NCBI RefSeq assembly: GCF_032271945.1
Contig: NZ_CP130319.1
Span: 3,491,001-3,555,000, forward strand
DNA from: Paenibacillus sp. MBLB1832
GTDB taxonomy: Bacteria > Bacillota > Bacilli > Paenibacillales > NBRC-103111
Direction: 5' to 3'
DNA: 64,000 nt
Shown here: positions 18,008 to 26,425 of the stretch, piece after piece
Position numbering within the stretch: position 1 is the first letter of the stretch
How the letters are laid out: each line of letters begins with the position of its first letter
Made by a program: the position numbers and the translations under genes
The notes under the pieces: model-generated
The model's database searches: none
Seen by the model: the letters and a program-made list of their open reading frames with translations, nothing else
Told to the model about the DNA's origin: nothing

Positions 18008-19191
18008 GTTGATACCTCCAATGGGGTGTCGGATGATAAATTAAGTAGTGCTTTCTCTGCTAAAATGGCAAAATATCGCGCGCTAATCGGCAACGCCCGC
18101 TCATCGATATCGAACCCAGGATGATGCCACTCTTGCGGACCCGAAGTGCCCATAAAGACGAAGACACCGGGAATTTGCTTCTGGTAAAAAGCGAAATCTT
18201 CCCCTGCAGGTGATGGCACAGGTGTAATCACTTGAAGACCCGTTTGTTCGGCTGCCTCTGAGGCTAACTGCGCGAAAGCCTGATCATTGAACACCGATGG
18301 CGGTCCCTTGATCCATCGAACCGTAGCTTTTGTTCCATAAGCTGCAGCTACGCCTTGTACAACCTGTTCCATCCGCTTGATAACAAGGTTTCGGACACTC
18401 TCTTCAAACGTGCGGAGCGTGCCATCCAGGATGGCCTTCTCGGGGATCACATTCCAAGCTGTCCCGCTATGGATACGTGTCACACTAATTACCGCACTTT
18501 CAAGAGAGGAGATGTTGCGGCTAACGATCGATTGAAGCGCGGTCACAATGTGTGCGCCTGTCACAATCGGATCTATTCCTGCTTCTGGAACTGCCGCATG
18601 CGTGCCAGTCCCTTCAACCTCGATCACAAATCCGTCCGCAGCCGCCATTAAAGGACCCGCTTTGATGCCGATTGTTCCAACGGGGAGATCTGGCTTATTA
18701 TGCATGCCATAAATCACGCTCACCCCTTCAAGTGCACCGCTGCGTATGACTTGCTCTGCGCCTTGTGCTTTCTCCTCAGCGGGTTGAAAAATAAATCGAA
18801 CCGTTCCCTTGAGATCTTGTTCCTGCCCCTTTAGCAAGAGGGCTGCACCCAATACGGCTGCTGTATGAAAATCATGTCCGCACGCATGCATCTTGCCTGG
18901 AACTTGCGACGCGAAAGGAAGGCCTGTTTCTTCATGTATAGGCAGGGCATCAATGTCGGCTCGAATAGCTACAATCGGTCCTGCATGCAAGCCGCCTACC
19001 TCGGCGATGAGCCCTGTTTGGAGTTGATAATCAGTAATACGAATTTCTGCTTCCGTGAGCCAGTCACGAATCGCAGCGGTCGTTTGTACCTCCTCATGCG
19101 ATAATTCAGGAAAACGATGCAAATGACGTCGGAACTCTACCAGCTTCTGAGCAAAATCCTCGGACATCTGTATGGAAGCGTGTAGACTCAT
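18004..19191 (-). CDS. sndA: M20-family amidohydrolase, SndA/HipO type N-deacetylase
   Basis: A 395-residue metal-dependent amidohydrolase. The M20D signature is clear: RADIDALPI, HACGHDFHT (metal ligands C104 and H106) and FQPAEEKAQGA (catalytic and metal glutamates E139/E140). It ends with the metal-ligand histidine region WHHPGFDIDE. SndA removes the N-acetyl group from cysteine derivatives after monooxygenase action. ATG 19191 follows AGGAGGAAG; the frame is open nine codons upstream without a better site. It overlaps the DinB gene by four bases. Confidence 0.83.
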   Translation of the reverse strand: MSLHASIQMSEDFAQKLVEFRRHLHRFPELSHEEVQTTAAIRDWLTEAEIRITDYQLQTGLIAEVGGLHAGPIVAIRADIDALPIHEETGLPFASQVPGKMHACGHDFHTAAVLGAALLLKGQEQDLKGTVRFIFQPAEEKAQGAEQVIRSGALEGVSVIYGMHNKPDLPVGTIGIKAGPLMAAADGFVIEVEGTGTHAAVPEAGIDPIVTGAHIVTALQSIVSRNISSLESAVISVTRIHSGTAWNVIPEKAILDGTLRTFEESVRNLVIKRMEQVVQGVAAAYGTKATVRWIKGPPSVFNDQAFAQLASEAAEQTGLQVITPVPSPAGEDFAFYQKQIPGVFVFMGTSGPQEWHHPGFDIDERALPISARYFAILAEKALLNLSSDTPLEVST

Positions 19192-19218
19192 CCCTCTTCC
19201 TCCTTCAAATCTGTCCAC

Positions 19219-20229
19219 TTATACATGCAATTCCGTGAAGGCTTCACTCAACAGTTCAAACGAACGCAATCGTTTGCTAAAATCCTTGACTGATGTTGTG
19301 ACGATAAATTCGTCAATCCGATATTTCTTCTGAAGCTCCAGAAGCTTCTGACGTACGGTTTCCTTCGTACCGCGCGTTATTTCTGCTTGCTTCTCTTCAA
19401 CCGTGAATTTGGCTTGTGTTTGGCGGCCGTATTCCTCCGCCTGTTCCAGTGTGCCAACGGTTAAGGTTTTACCATTTTCCAAATGAATCTTGACGTTCTT
19501 ATATTCACCTGCGAGTTCGTTAGCCTCTTCATCTGTGTCCGCGACAATTAGTGAAAGAGCCAAGATTAGATTAGGTTGAGTGCCTTTGTCTGGATTGAAA
19601 TGGTGATAATAGGATTCAAACGCCGCTTCCGCAATCGCCTGATCGCCATTAATGAATTGCGCGAAAACGTACGGCAATCCCGCTTCAGCCGCCGATTGCG
19701 CACTTGCCGCGCTCGCACCGAGGACATAAATATCCACAGGAACAGTAGGAATTGGCGAGACGCGCAACCCTTTTAAAGGATGCTTGTCGTGGATTTGATT
19801 TTTCACAAATTGCTGAAGATCCTCTAATTTATCTGCTAAGGATGCTGCTTCGGTAATGCCCTGCTGCAGCGCTTTGGTTGAACGAGGCAATCCGCCAGGT
19901 GCACGGCCAATCCCCAAATCTACCCTGCCTGGAGCAAGGGAAGCCAGCACATTGAAATTCTCAGCCACCTTATAGGGGCTGTAATGCTGCAGCATAATGC
20001 CGCCGGAGCCAATGCGAATTCGGTTTGTTTTAGCTAGTAAATGTGAAATTAGAACCTCAGGTGAAGAGCCCGCTACCTGCTCGGAATCATGATGCTCAGA
20101 AACCCAGAATCGGTGATACGATAACGACTCTGCCCTCTGAACAAGCTCGATTGTATGCTGAAAAGCGTCATAAGCGGTTTCGCCAGGAAACACGACACTT
20201 TGATCCAAAATGCTCAATTTAATCCCCAT
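19219..20229 (-). CDS. cmoO: luciferase-like oxidoreductase, CmoO/YtmO type
   Basis: A 336-residue LLM-class flavin oxidoreductase of the MsnO8/YtmO subgroup. It begins IKLSILDQSVVFPGETA and contains HHDSEQVAGSSPEVLI and GRVDLGIGRAPGG, typical of the group. In the B. subtilis operon YtmO (CmoO) works beside CmoJ on S-alkylcysteine breakdown. ATG 20229 follows GGAG at a nine-base spacing. It lies between the ABC ATPase gene and sndA; the order tcyN-cmoO is the same as in B. subtilis. Confidence 0.8.
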   Translation of the reverse strand: MGIKLSILDQSVVFPGETAYDAFQHTIELVQRAESLSYHRFWVSEHHDSEQVAGSSPEVLISHLLAKTNRIRIGSGGIMLQHYSPYKVAENFNVLASLAPGRVDLGIGRAPGGLPRSTKALQQGITEAASLADKLEDLQQFVKNQIHDKHPLKGLRVSPIPTVPVDIYVLGASAASAQSAAEAGLPYVFAQFINGDQAIAEAAFESYYHHFNPDKGTQPNLILALSLIVADTDEEANELAGEYKNVKIHLENGKTLTVGTLEQAEEYGRQTQAKFTVEEKQAEITRGTKETVRQKLLELQKKYRIDEFIVTTSVKDFSKRLRSFELLSEAFTELHV

Positions 20230-20263
20230 GTTCGAACACTCCATTTCCTGATCTGACTTACAG

Positions 20264-21016
20264 CTAGATGTTGTAACTCCATTCGGGCGTAATGCGCTTC
20301 AAGAATTGTCTTGTCCGTTCTTCCTTGGCCGCGCTGAAAATCTCCCTCGGCTTGCCTTCCTCAACGATGACGCCTTGATCCATAAAGACCACATGATTAG
20401 CTACTTCACGGGCAAAGCCCATCTCATGGGTGACGATAATCATCGTGATGCCTTCTTTGGCAATCTTCTGAATGACATCGAGCACCTCGCCAACAAGTTC
20501 CGGATCCAGTGCAGATGTCGGTTCATCGAACAGGATGACCTCAGGATTTAATGCCAGCGCACGCGCAATGCCTACACGCTGCTGCTGTCCGCCAGACAGT
20601 TGGCTTGGATAAGCATCCAATTTGCCTCCCAATCCGACTTTCTCCAGCACCTTCACGCTGACTTCTCTTGCCTGTTCCTTCGGCTGTTTCTGGACGATGA
20701 CGAGCCCTTCCATGACGTTTTCGAGCACCGTTTTATGTTTGAACAAATTGTAATGTTGGAACACCATCGCTGATTTTTGACGAAGCGCGTGAATCTCCAC
20801 TTTGCTGGGCCGCTTGCAATTCACTGTGAAATCCCCAATCTTCACTTCGCCGAGATTCGGCTTTTCCAAATAGTTCAAGCAACGAAGCAACGTCGTTTTT
20901 CCTGAACCGCTGGGGCCAAGAATACAGACGACTTCTCCTTTTTGCACTGTCAGATTAATCCCTTTCAGCACTTCGTTCTTCCCGAACGACTTGGTGATAT
21001 TCGTCAGTTGAATCAT
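20264..21016 (-). CDS. tcyN: amino-acid ABC transporter ATPase, TcyN type
   Basis: A 250-residue polar-amino-acid ABC ATPase. Walker A is GPSGSGKTT, the Q loop [10 protein letters not shown], the signature LSGGQQQR, Walker [12 protein letters not shown], and the H loop VTHEMGF. It powers the importer whose two permeases overlap upstream. It is assigned to cystine/S-alkylcysteine uptake from operon context. Its start overlaps tcyM by four bases. Confidence 0.88.
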   Translation of the reverse strand: MIQLTNITKSFGKNEVLKGINLTVQKGEVVCILGPSGSGKTTLLRCLNYLEKPNLGEVKIGDFTVNCKRPSKVEIHALRQKSAMVFQHYNLFKHKTVLENVMEGLVIVQKQPKEQAREVSVKVLEKVGLGGKLDAYPSQLSGGQQQRVGIARALALNPEVILFDEPTSALDPELVGEVLDVIQKIAKEGITMIIVTHEMGFAREVANHVVFMDQGVIVEEGKPREIFSAAKEERTRQFLKRITPEWSYNI

Positions 21017-21723
21017 GATACGCCACCTCGGTTAAACAGATTGATTCGTTTCTCTAGTAAGCCAGTGGCTCTTTCAATAAGGAAAGTGATTCCCCAGAAC
21101 AGCAGTGCAGCTGCAATATAAGCTTCGAAAAACTTCCAGTTCGTCGTCGCCACAATTTGTGCCTTTGCGTTAATTTCTACGACAGATACTGTGAATGCCA
21201 ATGTAGAGCCGTGCAGCATGCCAATGAGTGTATTGGACAAATTCGGTAAGCTAACAGCCAACGCTTGTGGCAAAATAATGCGGCGAAGCGCCTGCGGTGT
21301 CGTCATGCCGATCGAATAGGCAGCTTCAATTTGCCCCCGATTAATTGCGACAATGCCTGATCTCACAACCTCGGAGAGGTAAGCTCCAGCTGTAATGGAG
21401 AAGGAGAGAAAAGCAAACCCAATCATCGGTATGGAAACGGAACGGAAGCTCCAACCGAAGGCGGCAGCGATCCCGTCAATCACCATAGGCAATCCGAAAT
21501 AAATGAGCAGTAAATGCATTAACATCGGCGTACCGCGAACAAATGTTACATATGCCGTTGCGAGATAATGAATATAAGGCACGCGGTATAGTCGGATTAA
21601 AGCGACGGATGCGCCGATAATACATCCAAAAAAGACAGAAACCACAGTAATCAACAGTGTCGTCGGCAGAGCGGACAGTAATTGAACAAAGGCCGTCCAG
21701 ATGAATTCAAGATCGATACTCAT
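21013..21723 (-). CDS. tcyM: amino-acid ABC transporter permease, TcyM type
   Basis: A 236-residue inner-membrane permease of the HisM/GlnP family with five or six helices and the EAA-loop region [23 protein letters not shown]. It overlaps tcyN and tcyL by four bases on either side, which couples translation. It forms the heterodimeric channel of the cystine-type importer with TcyL. Confidence 0.87.
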   Translation of the reverse strand: MSIDLEFIWTAFVQLLSALPTTLLITVVSVFFGCIIGASVALIRLYRVPYIHYLATAYVTFVRGTPMLMHLLLIYFGLPMVIDGIAAAFGWSFRSVSIPMIGFAFLSFSITAGAYLSEVVRSGIVAINRGQIEAAYSIGMTTPQALRRIILPQALAVSLPNLSNTLIGMLHGSTLAFTVSVVEINAKAQIVATTNWKFFEAYIAAALLFWGITFLIERATGLLEKRINLFNRGGVS

Positions 21724-22496
21724 GCTTGGAAGCCCCCTTTATCTGGCTGCGTTGATGGGATGCCTTTGAACCAGCGGCGTGATAGCGGTTGACGCGCTTC
21801 GGTGACAAGCGGTTGCTCGTGTTGCAGCAAGCGTTTCTCCACGTACATGAACAGCTTTTCTAGACCGAAGCAAATGATGAAATAAATGATCGATAAGGAA
21901 ATGTACGTTTCCATAAAATGCTGGGTAGCCGAACCGAGCGTCTGCGCTTTGCCCATCAATTCCATCGCACCTAGGGAGAAAGCGAGCGACGTATCCTTCA
22001 AGTTCGCAATGAGCAGATTCGTAAAATTAGGCAGCGAGATGGCCAATGCTTGCGGCATTATAATTCGCGTAAAGGCTTGATAACCTGTCATGCCTACGGA
22101 ATAGGCCGCCTCTACTTGCCCTCTGTCCACAGCCTTGACCGCTGCGCGAATGACTTCCGAAATATAGGCGCCCGAATGCAGCGCGAATGTCAGAATGACA
22201 AAGGTCAACACAGGAGCTTTCGACACATCCACATGAATCGACTTCAACATTTCGGGAAGTCCGTAGTAAATCAGAAACAGTTGAATAAGAATCGGGGTCC
22301 CGCGAAAAAAGGATACATAAATCTGTGATAACCGCTGCAGCACAGGTATTTGATAAAGCCGGGGGAGCGCAATGAGAAATCCAATGACGATCCCCAGCCC
22401 CATCGAACAGGCAACAATGAATAATGAAATGGGAATGTAGTTCAGTAGTTTTGGTAAAAAATCGAATACATAGGTGATATCGAATTGGGTTGCCAT
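21720..22496 (-). CDS. tcyL: amino-acid ABC transporter permease, TcyL type
   Basis: A 258-residue permease with the EAA loop VEAAYSVGMTGYQAFTRIIMPQA, paralogous to the adjacent permease. The family N-terminal helix is followed by RLSQIYVSFFRGTPILIQLFLIYYG. It lies 39 bases downstream of the binding-protein gene and overlaps the next gene. It forms the transmembrane channel with TcyM. Confidence 0.87.
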   Translation of the reverse strand: MATQFDITYVFDFLPKLLNYIPISLFIVACSMGLGIVIGFLIALPRLYQIPVLQRLSQIYVSFFRGTPILIQLFLIYYGLPEMLKSIHVDVSKAPVLTFVILTFALHSGAYISEVIRAAVKAVDRGQVEAAYSVGMTGYQAFTRIIMPQALAISLPNFTNLLIANLKDTSLAFSLGAMELMGKAQTLGSATQHFMETYISLSIIYFIICFGLEKLFMYVEKRLLQHEQPLVTEARQPLSRRWFKGIPSTQPDKGGFQA

Positions 22497-22535
22497 AATG
22501 GCGATCTCACCTTTCTTAGCATCATGTAGGTTGAT

Positions 22536-23420
22536 CTAGTCTTTTTTCGTAAAGTCTCCGCCCAGCCACTGTGTGCTTAACTTCGAGAGTGTGCCATCCG
22601 CTTTGACAGCTTTCAAGGCTACGTCAATTTTGTCTGCAAGTTCTTGCCCGTCTTTATCATTTTTGCGGAATAGGAAACGAACCTCAGCTTCTTCAATGAT
22701 CGGTCCAACCGCTTTAAGTTTGCTTTGCGGGTCTACCAGCGGAAGCAAGAAATCCGCCCCAAGCGAACCATCCACACGTCCTGTTGTAAGCTGTGTAACC
22801 AAATCATTGGCTGCGCCGCTTTGATACACGATTTTGATCGCATTATCATGTGCCTTGTTATAGTTCTCCAGCAAAGTAGCTTCAGCGCTTGTGGCCGTCG
22901 TTAGTGCTTTCTTCCCTTTCAAATCATCGATCGATTGAATGGTTGTATTATCCTTGGCAACAATAACTTTGGTTTTCCAATATGCATACGGTTCATTGTT
23001 GAACAAATATTTTTGTTCTCTTTCTTTGTTTTTCTCAATTTCATGTGCGACGAAATCAATTTTGTTCGTCTCCAAGCTAAGCAGCAGGTTGGCGAAATCC
23101 ATCGTTTTAAACTCGAATTCATAATCTGGTAACCGTTTATCCAGCTCTTTCACTAGTTCAATATCATACCCCGTCAACTTGCCGTCTTTATCTAAAAAGG
23201 CTACATTCGGAAATTGCGTCCCCGTGCCCACGATAATTTTCTTCACTTTGACAGGTGCCGCTGTTGCAGCTGCTGTTGTTGCCGTACTTGCCGCTGGTGC
23301 TTTCGTCACCTCTGCAGCTGCCTTCGGGGATGCGTCCGTCGTTGCACTTTTGGAGCCGCAGCCTGCTACCACTAAAGCTAAAGTTACTGTTGTTACCGCT
23401 AGTGTTGTGAATTGTTTCAT
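22536..23420 (-). CDS. amino-acid ABC transporter substrate-binding lipoprotein, TcyJ/TcyK type
   Basis: A 294-residue lipoprotein: signal peptide with lipobox LVVAGC (C21), an alanine/threonine-rich linker (about 22-55), then a family-3 solute-binding domain (VGTGTQFPNVAFLDKDGKLTGYDIELVKEL). ATG 23420 follows TTTGGAGGGG; the frame open upstream has no such site. B. subtilis has two paralogous binding proteins here (TcyJ, TcyK); this operon has one. Substrate is likely cystine or S-alkylcysteine, inferred from context. Confidence 0.87.
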   Translation of the reverse strand: MKQFTTLAVTTVTLALVVAGCGSKSATTDASPKAAAEVTKAPAASTATTAAATAAPVKVKKIIVGTGTQFPNVAFLDKDGKLTGYDIELVKELDKRLPDYEFEFKTMDFANLLLSLETNKIDFVAHEIEKNKEREQKYLFNNEPYAYWKTKVIVAKDNTTIQSIDDLKGKKALTTATSAEATLLENYNKAHDNAIKIVYQSGAANDLVTQLTTGRVDGSLGADFLLPLVDPQSKLKAVGPIIEEAEVRFLFRKNDKDGQELADKIDVALKAVKADGTLSKLSTQWLGGDFTKKD

Positions 23421-23482
23421 TGTGAACCCCTCCAAATTTCCCGTTTTTATAATTCTTATAATTCCTACTTGTTTTGTATGAA

Positions 23483-23542
23483 TCATAGCTATGACAATAA
23501 TTTATCATGGAGTTCACGAACTGGATAATAGAGTTTTTCTAT
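23483..23542. promoter_or_regulatory. candidate LysR operator region for the sulfur operon
   Basis: In the 137-base gap between the regulator gene and the binding-protein gene, 23528-23542 is an inverted repeat ATAGA-N5-TCTAT that fits the LysR T-N11-A rule. A separate perfect palindrome TCATAGCTATGA lies at 23483-23494. Both are candidate sites for the LysR regulator encoded immediately upstream. Confidence 0.45.
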
Positions 23543-23557
23543 ATCCATATCGAGAAG

Positions 23558-24454
23558 TCAAATCGGTTCCCGAATCGATTGGGCAATCCCTTTGCACAAA
23601 TCTAAAGCAGCGTTGAAAAATAAGCCATTCTCGCCGTTTAATGCGATCATGTTCGTTTGCAGCGAAATACCAGCGATTTCGGGGAATTGAATCGGAAACA
23701 GCTTCCCTTCCTTCACTTCCTGTTCCACACATAGGCTAGGCAGAAAGGCGATGCCAACGCGCCCCAGCACTAATTTTTTCGCTGTTTCCAGCGTATCCGT
23801 CTGAAATTCGATATTCGGCGGCTGGCTCATGCTCGCAAATAAGCGATGAATTCGCATCCAATCGAGCGACCCGCACTCGAAGAAAACAAGCGGATACTCC
23901 CCAATATCATTCATCGAAATCATATGGTTCCCAATAAACGGATGCCCTTCATACACATAAAGACGAATTGGATCCTCATACGCTTTGGCGGAGAGCAGAT
24001 TCGGGTGACTAATATTTCGCACAAATCCGATATCTAACTCCCGATTTAAAACTTTGTTAATGATCTCCTCGGACGCGGCCGTTGTCAGCTTATAGTTGAC
24101 ATCGGGGTATTTGTTCTTCAGTTTCGGAAGAATTGTTGGGATGATATAGTTAGACACCGATACCGTACAGCCTACTCGCAGTTCGTTGGGCAGTGTCCGC
24201 TTTTGCTTTAATTGAATTTTACTCTTCTGAAAAGTTTGCAGTAACTGCTGCGCATACGGCAGAAACTTCTTCCCATCGTCGGTCAAGGAGATCTGTTTCC
24301 CGATTCGTTCGAAAAGCCGACAATCCAGCTCACGTTCGAGGGATTGGATGCGGGCAGTCACAGATGGCTGGGATAAAAAAAGCACTTCTGCCGCTTTGTT
24401 GAAACTGCCATAATGAATGACATAAACAAAGGCTTCGATATTCTCGATGTTCAA
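23558..24454 (-). CDS. LysR-family regulator, YtlI/AscR-like position
   Basis: A 298-residue LysR-type regulator: N-terminal winged helix-turn-helix (FVYVIHYGSFNKAAEVLFLSQPSVTARIQSLE) and a C-terminal periplasmic-binding-like effector domain. It lies directly upstream of the cystine/S-alkylcysteine operon in the same orientation; in B. subtilis YtlI holds the equivalent role of activating ytmI in response to sulfur source. The ATG is poorly supported by the GGGGG-type site (GGGGGAAT). The orthology itself cannot be settled without a tree. Confidence 0.83.
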   Translation of the reverse strand: MNIENIEAFVYVIHYGSFNKAAEVLFLSQPSVTARIQSLERELDCRLFERIGKQISLTDDGKKFLPYAQQLLQTFQKSKIQLKQKRTLPNELRVGCTVSVSNYIIPTILPKLKNKYPDVNYKLTTAASEEIINKVLNRELDIGFVRNISHPNLLSAKAYEDPIRLYVYEGHPFIGNHMISMNDIGEYPLVFFECGSLDWMRIHRLFASMSQPPNIEFQTDTLETAKKLVLGRVGIAFLPSLCVEQEVKEGKLFPIQFPEIAGISLQTNMIALNGENGLFFNAALDLCKGIAQSIREPI

Positions 24455-24564
24455 TGGGATTCCCCCAATCCGTTAATCCGAGGACTAAACTTATTATTCC
24501 GATTAAAAAACTTGGTTTAATGTTGGTATAACTATAGATCAACACGAATCATGTGTCAATACAC

Positions 24565-24602
24565 AAAAAAACTGCCCTCCAATCTTCATTGGAGGCAGTT
24601 TT
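24565..24602 (-). terminator. terminator after a Gfo/Idh gene
   Basis: Stem ACTGCC/GGCAGT plus CTCCAAT/ATTGGAG with one bulge, loop CTTC, and on the minus strand a run of seven T. It follows the stop of the 24627 gene by about 25 bases and insulates the LysR gene. Confidence 0.85.
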
Positions 24603-24626
24603 CGCATCATACTCATCGTATGAAGT

Positions 24627-25757
24627 TTACCAGCTTAAGTTTTGGAAAGTCCCTGTCCGCGCCGACTCCTGTGCTTTCATACACATCAGTGCACTCATCA
24701 AACCATCATCAAGTGTAGAGATGGAGCTCGCTGTTCCCCTCATGATCGCAGCGAAGTTGCTTGCCAGCTTCTCGTCACCGCCGAAATGATTATCACCTGC
24801 TTCAAGCTCGTAGGTTTCAACGCGGCCCGTATGATGCATATGCACCTTGACTTGACCGCTGTAGAAATCGAAATCTACGGTGCCCTTATATCCCATGAAG
24901 CGCGCTCCACGAGCAGCGGCTCCTCTGCGAATGAAGAAGTTTTGCGTGTAGGACATGTGCATGCCGCTTTCATAGCGGAACAATGCGCTTCCTGAATCTT
25001 CATTCCCCGTATCTTCGGCATAACAGCAATATTGCCAAGTAGGATCTAGCGGTTCTTTAGCGGAAACAGTGCTCTCCAAGCATGTGCGGTTATCTTCGCA
25101 ATCCACACATTTAAGTCCAGCCGATTTCGTGCCTTTGAAAATTTGCTTGGAGGTCATGGCACACACGCTGACTGGACGCTGACCGAGAATCGCTTGGATA
25201 TAGTCAAGATCGTGCGTCGCTTTTTGCAGGAAAAGACCGCCGGTCTCTTCTTCATTACGGTACCAACTCTGGAAATACACACGACCATACGGCACATTAT
25301 TAATTGCCTGCACATGCTCGACTGTGCCTATTTTGCCAGATTGAACGATCTCCTTGACCAACTCCACGATGGAGGTGACTCTTAATGGGAAGGAAACCAC
25401 CGCAGGTGAGGTGGATGCCTCGTAGCTTGATTTTAAAAGGAGTAAATCTTCAAAATTGGTAGCAACAGGCTTCTCGATATAGAGGGGCAGATTATGTTGC
25501 AGCACTTTCGCCCCCATCGTTGCATGAAGATTGCAGCGCGTACCAATCATGGCCCCATCTAATTGCTCGGTTTCCAGCATCTGTTCAGGCGTATCATAAT
25601 AATGGACGTGATCCCAACCTTTCGCTTCAAGCTGATCTTTAATCGCATCTTTACGTATATCTACAATTGCCGCAACTTGGCAGCCCGTATCTGCCTTCAT
25701 CACTTCATGAATGACTGTCTCAATCCTTTTCCCATACCCAATGACACCGATCTTCAT
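24627..25757 (-). CDS. Gfo/Idh/MocA oxidoreductase with a cysteine cluster
   Basis: A 376-residue dehydrogenase with the Rossmann start VIGYGKRIETVIHEV and the EKP motif (YIEKPVA). Unlike the other two family members here, it carries five cysteines in the second domain: C217-x2-C220-x5-C226 and the pair C244-C245, spaced as a possible structural zinc site. The ATG follows GGGGGAG. Monocistronic. Sugar or cyclitol substrate unknown. Confidence 0.83.
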   Translation of the reverse strand: MKIGVIGYGKRIETVIHEVMKADTGCQVAAIVDIRKDAIKDQLEAKGWDHVHYYDTPEQMLETEQLDGAMIGTRCNLHATMGAKVLQHNLPLYIEKPVATNFEDLLLLKSSYEASTSPAVVSFPLRVTSIVELVKEIVQSGKIGTVEHVQAINNVPYGRVYFQSWYRNEEETGGLFLQKATHDLDYIQAILGQRPVSVCAMTSKQIFKGTKSAGLKCVDCEDNRTCLESTVSAKEPLDPTWQYCCYAEDTGNEDSGSALFRYESGMHMSYTQNFFIRRGAAARGARFMGYKGTVDFDFYSGQVKVHMHHTGRVETYELEAGDNHFGGDEKLASNFAAIMRGTASSISTLDDGLMSALMCMKAQESARTGTFQNLSW

Positions 25758-25872
25758 ACTAGCTCCCCCTCAAACTTGATGATACCTTGATTATAAAAGA
25801 TGACCTTTGCCATTTCTTTGTCCTAAAAGCCGATTTTTTTGTTATTTCCGTGCGAACCCACATTTTCATATT

Positions 25873-25915
25873 AAAAATCCCGAATGCTGCATGCATGCAG
25901 ACACTCGGGATTTTT
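25873..25915 (-). terminator. terminator after a GNAT gene
   Basis: AAAAATCCCGA paired with TCGGGATTTTT, with an inner self-complementary CTGCATGCATGCAG. A T tract follows on either strand. It lies three bases past the GNAT stop. Confidence 0.85.
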
Positions 25916-25918
25916 ACA

Positions 25919-26359
25919 TTATTCTTCGTCTTCCTCAACCTCATACGTACACAGGAACCGCTCAACACCGGGGTATTTCTCCCCTAAACTTCGGACCACA
26001 AACCCGACATTACGGTAAAATTGAACCGCCTCTTCGTCCGTTTCCGCTGTAATGCGAGTAGGCTGCATCTCTTCAATGATTTCAAGCAGCAGACCCCTAC
26101 CGAATCCTACGCCTCTGCTCTCCGGCTCAACCGCCAGATGATGCAGCGTCATTTCCTGCATTGCATTCAATTCGAAACCGATAATACCGACAAGAATGCC
26201 TTCGGATTCATAGGCGAATAGCCATGCATCTTCATTTTGCTCATATTGGCGAATAACAGCCTCAAGTCGATCCCAATCAGGAAATACGCTATAGCTCAGC
26301 AATTGCTGAATGTCACCTTCGTGCAGGCGGGATTTCACATTTAGTAACAAGTCGATCAC
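25919..26359 (-). CDS. GNAT-family N-acetyltransferase
   Basis: A 146-residue GNAT with the motif A stretch LAVEPESRGVGFGRGLLLEII and a VQFYRNVGF element. The first 30 residues are the usual helix pair. The start is a GTG with the weak site AGAAAGAAG. Small, single gene with a terminator after it. Substrate unknown. Confidence 0.78.
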   Translation of the reverse strand: MIDLLLNVKSRLHEGDIQQLLSYSVFPDWDRLEAVIRQYEQNEDAWLFAYESEGILVGIIGFELNAMQEMTLHHLAVEPESRGVGFGRGLLLEIIEEMQPTRITAETDEEAVQFYRNVGFVVRSLGEKYPGVERFLCTYEVEEDEE

Positions 26360-26396
26360 TTCTTTCTGAATTCGTTTCTCTTCCCATCATCTACAA

Positions 26397-26424
26397 AAAG
26401 ACGCAAGCTGTCAACTTGCGACTC
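26397..26424 (-). terminator. terminator after the MFS gene
   Basis: Minus strand CGCAAG, loop TTGACAG, CTTGCG, then TCTTTTTG. It begins immediately after the MFS stop. Confidence 0.8.
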
Positions 26425-26425
26425 C

